NCBI RefSeq assembly: GCF_023630175.1
Contig: NZ_JALLIN010000013.1
Coordinates: 79,028-143,027 of the forward strand
Source: Streptomyces cellostaticus
GTDB lineage: Bacteria; Actinomycetota; Actinomycetes; Streptomycetales; Streptomycetaceae
Length of the DNA: 64,000 bases
Direction of reading: 5' to 3'
Below the pieces are notes generated by a model. That model saw nothing but the letters and a program-made list of their open reading frames with translations, was not told the origin of the DNA and did no database searches. Both the position numbers and the translations under genes were made by a program. Position 1 is the first letter of the stretch. The number at the start of each line of letters is the position of its first letter. Shown one piece after another: positions 58,380 to 64,000 of the stretch.

Positions 58380-59395
58380 CCGCACGCGCCCGCCTGCTGA
58401 TCCTGCTCACGGCCGTCGCGGTGCTGGCGGCGGTCGCCCTGGCGTCCGTGCTGCACGCGTCGGCGCGCGCCGACCGCCGCGACCGCGCGCGGGCCGGCGG
58501 CCCCGCGGTGGCGAGCGGTCCGGTGTCGCTGACCGGCCCCGGCCGGATGGTGTTCCGCAACATGGCGTGGGGCCCGCACCGCGACGAGCTGACCGCGGTC
58601 CCGGCCGCCGACCCGTCGGGGCCGCGCACCGCCTCGGGCGTCAAGTGCCTGCGCTTCCACGCCGCCGCCGGCACCGGGATCTGCCTGCAGGCGGTGCACG
58701 GCCCGGTCTCGGACACCTACCGCGCGCTGGTCCTGGACGCGCGCCTGAAGGAACGGGCGCGCTACGACGTCCCCGGCATCCCCTCCCGGGCCCGGGTCTC
58801 GCCCACCGGGCACTTCGCCGCCTGGACGGCGTTCGTGGGCGGCGACTCGTACGCGGGCACCGATTTCTCCACCCGGGCTGCCATCGTGGACACCCGGACC
58901 GGCCGGCTGATCCCGACCCTGGAGTCCTTCCGGATCGTCAAGGACGGGCACCCCCACCGCGCTGCCGACGTGAACTTCTGGGGCGTGACGTTCGCCGACG
59001 ACGACCGCACGTTCTACGCGACGATGGCGACCGGGGGCAGCACCTACCTGGTGCGCGGCGATCTGCGCACCCGCACGGTCACCACGCTGCACACCGACGT
59101 CGAGTGCCCGTCCCTCTCCCCCGACGGCACCCGCGTCGCCTACAAGAAGCGGGTCAGGGGCCTGCCCGAGGACGCCCCCTGGCGCCTGTACGTCCTTGAC
59201 CTGCGCACGATGCGCGAGACCCCGCTGGCGGAGACCCGGAGCGTGGACGACCAGGCGCTGTGGCGGGACGACCACACCGTGGTGTACGCGCTGCCGGGCG
59301 ACTACGGGGCCGACCTCTACACGGTCCCGGCGGACGGGACGGGATCCTCCCGGCGTCTGCTGACGGCGGGCCTGTCCCCCGCTTTTCCGGGTTGA
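58376..59395 (+). CDS. Membrane-anchored TolB-like beta-propeller protein
   Basis: A 339-aa protein starting at ATG 58376, overlapping the MFS stop (ATGA). A signal/anchor helix lies at about residues 7-26 (LLILLTAVAVLAAVALASVL). The remainder contains propeller-blade repeats: RARVSPTGHFAAWTAFVGGD, GVTFADDDRTFYATMATGG and CPSLSPDGTRVAYKKR, then DQALWRDDHTVVYALPGD. The protein probably faces outside. Cotranscription with a phosphoesterase and transporter suggests a shared role in phosphate-ester use. Confidence 0.87.
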   Translation: MTARARLLILLTAVAVLAAVALASVLHASARADRRDRARAGGPAVASGPVSLTGPGRMVFRNMAWGPHRDELTAVPAADPSGPRTASGVKCLRFHAAAGTGICLQAVHGPVSDTYRALVLDARLKERARYDVPGIPSRARVSPTGHFAAWTAFVGGDSYAGTDFSTRAAIVDTRTGRLIPTLESFRIVKDGHPHRAADVNFWGVTFADDDRTFYATMATGGSTYLVRGDLRTRTVTTLHTDVECPSLSPDGTRVAYKKRVRGLPEDAPWRLYVLDLRTMRETPLAETRSVDDQALWRDDHTVVYALPGDYGADLYTVPADGTGSSRRLLTAGLSPAFPG

Positions 59396-59636
59396 ACGCC
59401 TTTTAAGTTAACCGAGTATTCGACTCTTCATGAGAAATGACGTCCGCACCCCCCTGCCCGGATCGGACTCACTCGAATGCCGCACATCCGGAGGAGTTCG
59501 GCCGCGTTAGCGGAATATGACGAAAGCGAGGCGCTTGAGGGTGCTCCGAACAGCCCGGGGGAACCTCGGCCGGCGCCGGAACGACCAGGGACGGTCCGGC
59601 TGCCACGCGGCCGGCTGACGGGGGCGGGTCTTTTCC

Positions 59637-60689
59637 GTGAACAACGAATACGCGGATTTCTATTCGACGACCCCCCTGGAGGAGAGCTGGGACCCGGTCG
59701 AGGAACTCACCTATCTGCTGCAGGACGCCGCGAGCGCGCAGGCGGCACAGCAGACCGCCCCCGTACCGCCCCCGCGCAACGGGGGGCCGTACGGCACCGA
59801 GCCGGTGTACGGCCCGGCGGAGCCGTCCTACGGCACCGGGACCGGGTACGGGCCTGATCCGTCCTACGGCACCACAACCGGGTACGGGCCCGATCCGTCC
59901 TACGGCACCACAACCGGGTACGGGCCCGATCCGTCCTACGGCACCACAACCGGGTACGGGCCCGATCCGTCCTACGGCACCGAACCGCCGTACGGGCCGG
60001 AACCGTCGCACGGCACCGGGACCGTCCACGCGGGCGAGCCGCCCTACGGGCCGGAACCAGCGTACGGACCGGAACCGCGGTACGGGCCCGAGACGCCGTC
60101 CGGCACCGGGGCCGAGCCCGCGCACGGCACCGAGCACGGCACGGGCGACCCGTTGGAGAACCTTGCCCGGATCACCAGCGAACTGCCGCCCATCCGGCGC
60201 CATCCGGCCGGGCACCGCAAGGTGCGGACGCGGAAGCTGCGCATCACGTGGCTGCAGACGGTCAGCTTCCTGATCGCGGCGCTCGCCGCCGCCATCGTGG
60301 CGATGGTGAGCGTCTTCGGCGGCCTGGCCGCCTACGCCCCGCTGCAGCACATCGCGGCCAGTACCCGCAGCGGCCCGCTGCGCTGGTGGCCACTGCTCGT
60401 CTACGGCCCCTGGATGGTGGCCTCGCTCTCCGTCCTGCGGACCGCGCTGCACCGGCGGCGCGCCCTGCACTCCTGGTGCGTGGTGCTGCTGTTCTCCTCG
60501 GTCGCGATGACGTTGTGCGTGGCCGAGGCCGAGAGGTCGTTCACCGGGGTGGCCGCGGCCGTGCTGCCGGCCCTGGCGGCCCTGACCTGCTTCCAGCAAC
60601 TGGTCCGGCAGGTCACCCTGACCCGGCCACCGTGCCAGCGCATCTCACGTCACCGGCAGCGCACCGCGCAGGCGGCCCGGGACAGATGA
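59637..60689 (+). CDS. DUF2637-type membrane protein with a Gly/Tyr/Pro repeat tract
   Basis: A 350-aa protein from GTG 59637 (MNNEYADFYSTTPLEESWDP). Residues about 50-160 are low-complexity with PSYGTTTGYGPD repeats of 12 residues. After a linker, a basic region KVRTRKLRITWLQTVSF leads into about four membrane helices (about 212-330) of the DUF2637/SpdB2-like type, related to proteins encoded on conjugative actinomycete elements. A cytoplasmic repeat tract with a membrane C-terminal part is likely. No other transfer genes are nearby. Confidence 0.82.
   Translation: MNNEYADFYSTTPLEESWDPVEELTYLLQDAASAQAAQQTAPVPPPRNGGPYGTEPVYGPAEPSYGTGTGYGPDPSYGTTTGYGPDPSYGTTTGYGPDPSYGTTTGYGPDPSYGTEPPYGPEPSHGTGTVHAGEPPYGPEPAYGPEPRYGPETPSGTGAEPAHGTEHGTGDPLENLARITSELPPIRRHPAGHRKVRTRKLRITWLQTVSFLIAALAAAIVAMVSVFGGLAAYAPLQHIAASTRSGPLRWWPLLVYGPWMVASLSVLRTALHRRRALHSWCVVLLFSSVAMTLCVAEAERSFTGVAAAVLPALAALTCFQQLVRQVTLTRPPCQRISRHRQRTAQAARDR
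59823..59966 (+). repeat. 36-bp minisatellite, four copies
   Basis: Units start at 59823, 59859, 59895 and 59931. Copies 2, 3 and 4 are identical; copy 1 differs by a few bases, and a partial fifth follows. The unit keeps frame (12 residues) in the DUF2637 gene. Confidence 0.95.
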
Positions 60690-60996
60690 CCCGCACGCCG
60701 GGCCACCGGCCAACGGTGGCCCGGCCGAGCCCACTTGGCGGGCCCGGACGACGGCCCGGCCGACGGCGGCGGCCCCACGACGGACGTCCGCCGGGCCGCA
60801 CCGGTCAACCCACCGGTCAACTTCCCCTGATTCCAGGCGAGTTGCCCAGCCCTCCGGCTCCCGGGCCCGGAGCAGCCGTCCGGTGACCGGGAGGTCGCGC
60901 CCCGGTGAGTTCGGCCGACGCGGTTGAAGAGCCGGGTGGGTGCTGAGCGACAAAACCAGGTCGACGCAGGTCGGTGCGGTACTCGATCATGCGTTC
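60690..60996 (+). other. Intergenic region before the DUF6584-like gene
   Basis: About 307 nt. It holds the terminator at 60697-60725. The rest is GC-rich with no supported gene and no clear promoter. Confidence 0.5.
60697..60725 (+). terminator. Terminator after the DUF2637 gene
   Basis: A 12-bp perfect stem (GCCGGGCCACCG and its complement) with a 5-nt loop, 8 nt after the stop. Confidence 0.7.
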
Positions 60997-61524
60997 ATGC
61001 CCCTGAGAGAGACCCTTGCCCGAGTCGAGGCGGACCTGGAGGCCGGCCGGGTTCCCGTCGCGCGCCAGCGCCTGCGTGGTCTCGTCTCGTCCTTCCCGCA
61101 CGACCTGGCGCCGCGCCGTCGGCTGGCCGAGGTGTACCGGCTCTACGGCGACGCCGCCGAGGCCGGACGCTGGACGTACCTCGAAGAGGACCGGAACGCC
61201 GACGAGACCGCCGCCTTCGAGGCGCGGTACGGGTCTCCGGGACGACGGATGCGGGCCCTCGCGTGGCGCGGCCCCGAGACGGAGGCCGCCACAGCCTTCG
61301 CGCAGGGGCAGCTCGTCGCGGTGCGGACCGCCTGCGCCGAGGAGCTGGGGCATCCCGTCGACTGGGACGACCCCGCCTCCTACCGGGACGACCCGGAGGA
61401 CAGGTGCGAGGTGCCCTCCGGGCCCTGGACGGTCGGCGGTGTGCTGGCGGGCGCCGGCTGCCTGGTGGCGGTCCTCGTGTTCCTCGCGATCTGGGTGAAC
61501 GGACTCGTCGCCCTCTTCGACTGA
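60997..61524 (+). CDS. DUF6584-like protein with C-terminal membrane helix
   Basis: A 175-aa protein. The N-terminal part MPLRETLARVEADLEAGRVP, then ARQRLRGLVSSFPHDLAPRR and LAEVYRLYGDAAEAGRW is a TPR-like helical repeat typical of DUF6584. GPWTVGGVLAGAGCLVAVLV forms one membrane segment near residues 145-168. ATG 60997 is chosen because it begins the conserved part; no good RBS is seen. The function is unknown. Its 3' end abuts the transposase remnant. Confidence 0.75.
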   Translation: MPLRETLARVEADLEAGRVPVARQRLRGLVSSFPHDLAPRRRLAEVYRLYGDAAEAGRWTYLEEDRNADETAAFEARYGSPGRRMRALAWRGPETEAATAFAQGQLVAVRTACAEELGHPVDWDDPASYRDDPEDRCEVPSGPWTVGGVLAGAGCLVAVLVFLAIWVNGLVALFD

Positions 61525-61713
61525 CCGATCGTTTCGGAAGGAGGCGCGGAGGCGGCGGTGGCGCATGAGACCGCAGGTCGGTCCGAGCAGGTCCTGGTCG
61601 ATATCAGCGCGCCGCTCGTAGCGGGTGCGGAGCCGTTCGGACTGGTGCGGCCGGGCCAAGGCGGCGTCGAGCAGCGGCAGGAGCCGGGTGTCGTGCCGGT
61701 CACCTTCCTGGTC
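61515..61713 (-). pseudogene. Remnant of an IS5-type transposase
   Basis: In one reading frame of the minus strand I read DRHDTRLLPLLDA followed directly by RPHQSERLRTRYERRADID and LLGPTCGLMRHRRLRASF. These are two C-terminal blocks of IS5-family transposases (GDRNDVTQLLPLLD and HQFKRLRxRYERRADIH) with the central part between them missing. The N-terminal catalytic part is absent. No start codon, terminal inverted repeats or target duplication are obvious. It marks an old insertion. Confidence 0.55.
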
Positions 61714-61863
61714 GCGGCGCCAGATTCGCCGCGTCGCGGACCGCAGGGGCGCCGTCGGAACGCCTCATGCGAAGTGCGCGAGCCCGCCGCGGGTCGGCGG
61801 ACCGCCTCCTCGGGGGCCGCACGGATCTGGACGGGCTCGACGAGTGTCTCCGGCTGACGTAGG
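61525..61863. other. Region of transposase scar
   Basis: About 340 nt between two genes with no intact reading frame. The transposase remnant occupies 61515-61713. The rest (61714-61863) has no recognisable content. Confidence 0.5.
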
Positions 61864-63369
61864 TCACGCATGCCCGTGCAACGTCGCGGGCGGGATGCTC
61901 TGCTCGTACTTGAAGACGTTGTAGGGGTCGTACTTCGCCTTGATCTCGCGCAGTCGGTCGAAGTTGGATCCCCAGTAGGCGGTCTCCCACTCCTGCATTC
62001 CGACGTTCGGCACGTTGACGTAGGCGCCGTTCACATAGGGCCGCAGCGCCTGGCTGAACTCGGCGATCCAGGCTTGGGCCTGCGGGGTGATCGCGTCGCC
62101 GCTGCCCGCTTGTCCGCGAGTCCCCCAGCCGGCGCCGGGCTCGGAGTAGAAGATCGCGTCGCGGTGAGTGAACGCTGTACCACCGCGGGGGCTCTTCCTG
62201 ACCGCCCCGCCGAAGGACTGGGTGAAGAAGTTGCTGGCATCGGATGGGGCGTCCTGCATGAACGAGCCGATCAGGCTGATCGCCTTCTTCGGGAACGGCT
62301 TTCTGGTGAACTGTGAGAAGAACTTCCAGTTCGCGGGATCGGCCTGGGTCGGGATCTGGAATCCCGCATATACGTCACCCCAGTTACCGACCTGCGTGGA
62401 GACATCGGGGCTGCCGACCGACAGGATCGGGGCGAGCATCTTCTTCGCCTCCGCCGCCGTCCCCTTCGCGAGAACCGCGAACAGCAGAATCTTGTCTCTG
62501 TGGACTTCGAGCTGGCTTCCGAGCCGGTTGTCGGCGATCGGCGCCGTACGCTGCCATGTGTCGAAGACCGCGTGCAGGTCCCCGAGGCCGTTCCACGTCG
62601 CTTGCACGTAAGCGACGCTCTTGAGTGGAGTCACCTTGTAGGTAAGTGATGTAACGATCCCGAAGTTGCCGTTTCCCGCCCCGCGGAGCGCCCAGAGAAG
62701 ATCCGAGTTGTGATTCAGGTCCGCCTTGACGACCTTGGCGCACTCGGCACCCGACGCGACGACGACCTCGGCCCCGATCAGGCTGTCGCAGGCCATGCCG
62801 AGCCAGCGGTTGAGGAAGCCGAAGCCGCCGCCGAGCGTCGCGCCGGACAGGCCCACGGTGCCTTCCGATCCGGTCGTCACCGCGAGGTCCTTCTTCCCGA
62901 GCATGGTCACCGCCTCCAACTGGGTGAGCCCGGCGCCGACCGTCGCGACATGGGTGTGCGTGTCGATGTGAGCCGACTTCAACTCGCTTACGTCGATGAC
63001 GATGCCGTTGTCCACGTTCGACCAGCCCTCAAGGCTGTGACGGCCGCTGCGTACCCGCAGCGCGACGTCATGCTGCCGAGCCCACGTGAGGGCGTTGACC
63101 ACATCCTGGGTGTTCTGCGCGTAGACGATGACCAGCGGGTAGTGGACGAAGAGCTCGTCCCAGCCGAGGCTCGCGTCCGCGTACCCGGCGTCGTCGGGAC
63201 GGACAATGCGGCCGGTCAGCTTCGCCGGCTTGCATTTCACCTCACTGGGCCCTTTGCCGGCGGCACTCGCGGCCGGGGCTTCTGCGGCCGAAATACCCGG
63301 GAGAATTACCGCTCCGGCACCGGTGGCCGCCGTTGCCTTGAGCACTCCGCGACGGGAAAGTTCATGCAT
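61864..63369 (-). CDS. Tat-exported FAD-linked oxidoreductase (berberine-bridge-enzyme type)
   Basis: A 501-aa precursor. GAGAGG lies 9 nt before ATG 63369 (MHELSRRGVLKATAATGAG), a twin-arginine signal. The FAD domain has LRVRSGRHSLEGWSNVDNG with His111 as the covalent flavin attachment, and the second motif TVGLSGATLGGGFGFLNRW. The C-terminal BBE domain is KYDPYNVFKYEQSIPP. The cysteine usual in the GxCxxVG motif is replaced (GSEGTVG, Glu169), so only one covalent link is predicted. Codon use has less third-position GC than its neighbours. It may oxidise an oligosaccharide or an alkaloid-like compound. Confidence 0.88.
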   Translation of the reverse strand: MHELSRRGVLKATAATGAGAVILPGISAAEAPAASAAGKGPSEVKCKPAKLTGRIVRPDDAGYADASLGWDELFVHYPLVIVYAQNTQDVVNALTWARQHDVALRVRSGRHSLEGWSNVDNGIVIDVSELKSAHIDTHTHVATVGAGLTQLEAVTMLGKKDLAVTTGSEGTVGLSGATLGGGFGFLNRWLGMACDSLIGAEVVVASGAECAKVVKADLNHNSDLLWALRGAGNGNFGIVTSLTYKVTPLKSVAYVQATWNGLGDLHAVFDTWQRTAPIADNRLGSQLEVHRDKILLFAVLAKGTAAEAKKMLAPILSVGSPDVSTQVGNWGDVYAGFQIPTQADPANWKFFSQFTRKPFPKKAISLIGSFMQDAPSDASNFFTQSFGGAVRKSPRGGTAFTHRDAIFYSEPGAGWGTRGQAGSGDAITPQAQAWIAEFSQALRPYVNGAYVNVPNVGMQEWETAYWGSNFDRLREIKAKYDPYNVFKYEQSIPPATLHGHA

Positions 63370-63848
63370 GATCCGCATCCTCTCGACCAGGCCGCGCCAG
63401 TACTCGGCTAAGAAAGCTCTTGTCCGCCGGCCGGCGTGTTCAATTCCTTGTAGGCATTCTCTGGGGTCGCAAGGTAACAAATGGGACCTTGGCGGTGCCG
63501 TCCGACACACTGATTGGGAACGGTGACGACATACGGAAAGGGGATGCGCGCGAGTGGGCGCGAGTGGGTGCGAATTAGCCCAGCCCGGCGGATCTGACGG
63601 GACGTGGAACTCGTAACAGAAGGGCGCTCGCACCGAGCGGATCACGAGGCAGATGCACGGACGCGCCGGATTCGACCTACTCCGCCACCGCATCCTCCCC
63701 CCCTGTAGTGCTGTGACCGGAAAGGTCTGCCGGAAAGCTCGCGCGCTCTGCTTGGCCACGGGTTGGCCGAGGGTGCCCTGCAGAGTTCCGTGGATGCAGC
63801 CTGGCTACCCGTCTCGGGTGGGCAACGGGTCGGGGGCGGTGGGGCGGG
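63370..63848. other. Intergenic region of atypical composition
   Basis: About 480 nt of lower GC than the rest. It includes a short near-repeat GCGCGAGTGGG (63547-63570) and AT-richer sequence at 63420-63520 that may hold the oxidoreductase promoter. No gene is supported. Confidence 0.45.
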
Positions 63849-64000
63849 TCAGAAGCAGCCGGGTCCGCTGGTGGGGTTGACGCAGCTGTTGTGGCCGGAT
63901 CCGCCGTCGTTGGTGTCGGTACCGGGACCGCCGTCGAGAGCGTCGTTGCCGGGGCCGCCGAAGAGGGCGTCGTCGCCGGCGCCGCCGGACAGGACGTCGT
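63849..64000 (-). CDS. RTX-type calcium-binding repeat protein, C-terminal fragment
   Basis: The minus-strand frame entering from the window edge reads [39 protein letters not shown] and then [10 protein letters not shown] before the stop at 63849. GGxGxDxLxGG nonapeptides are the calcium-binding beta-roll repeats of RTX proteins, which are exported. The last residues carry two cysteines. At least 50 residues are seen; the N-terminal part is outside. It is the neighbour of the Tat oxidoreductase. Confidence 0.85.
   Translation of the reverse strand, partial: DVLSGGAGDDALFGGPGNDALDGGPGTDTNDGGSGHNSCVNPTSGPGCF

Noticed and set aside
59823..59966. CRISPR-like repeat array
   Set aside because: Units are directly adjacent without spacers and in frame with a coding sequence; no cas genes are present.
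60940..60996. Upstream start (ATG 60940) for the DUF6584-like gene
   Set aside because: The added 19 residues have no similarity to the family start, and the conserved part begins at ATG 60997.

Overview
The window is a piece of a Streptomyces chromosome. It is very GC-rich, with strong third-position GC and many GTG starts. The order aceE, lipB, lipA, glnA (GSI), glnII (GSII), amylase-pullulanase, alpha-amylase, aglA, malG-malF-malE, malR, glnE is the core-chromosome order known from S. coelicolor and its relatives. I see no CRISPR array, rRNA gene or tRNA gene.

Layout. Positions 1-9.1 kb hold the 3' end of aceE, a WYL regulator, a DUF4240-type protein, a PGRP-type amidase divergent from a MarP-like membrane serine protease, a GNAT acetyltransferase, a TIGR01777-type SDR and an FAD oxidoreductase. 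Positions 9.2-14.6 kb hold an NsdA-like regulator, lipB and lipA (lipoate synthesis, serving the aceE-type complexes), a 65-aa protein, a DUF4191-type protein and an RDD protein. Positions 14.7-26.9 kb run from glnA to glnII, both preceded by GlnR-type boxes. Between them lie a secreted beta-helix protein, a short secreted peptide, HtpX-PspAB, an alpha/beta-hydrolase/aminoglycoside-phosphotransferase fusion, an AlkZ-like winged-helix protein and an ArsC-like protein. Positions 27-37.6 kb carry an epimerase, a two-component system, a DUF1996 secreted protein, a lipoprotein, a small helical-repeat protein, a membrane protein with a degenerate sigma-factor-like N-terminus, and a possible di-iron protein translationally coupled to a ferredoxin-domain reductase beside a TetR gene. 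Positions 37.6-51.8 kb form a maltodextrin locus: an 1800-aa amylase-pullulanase, alpha-amylase, alpha-glucosidase, ABC importer genes malEFG and divergent malR, with repeated TTGCA-type operator candidates. Positions 52.1-61.5 kb hold a PAP2 protein, glnE, a phosphoesterase-MFS-TolB-like operon behind a PHO-box-like repeat, a DUF2637 protein with a 36-bp minisatellite, and a DUF6584-like protein. The last 2.5 kb looks acquired: a transposase scar, a Tat-type berberine-bridge oxidoreductase, and the C-terminus of an RTX-type repeat protein cut by the window edge.

How the genes work together. Nitrogen assimilation is represented by both glutamine synthetases, their likely GlnR sites, and the adenylyltransferase that modifies GSI at the Tyr397 visible here. 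Starch use is complete from secreted depolymerases through uptake to cytoplasmic hydrolysis and LacI-type control; the MsiK-type ATPase that normally energises such importers is not in the window. The most interesting undescribed possibility is the coupled pair at 34904-36849: a protein annotated by family as a metal-dependent hydrolase has a ferritin-like E/ExxH/E/ExxH pattern and overlaps a membrane-anchored flavin/2Fe-2S reductase, which suggests a two-component di-iron oxygenase.
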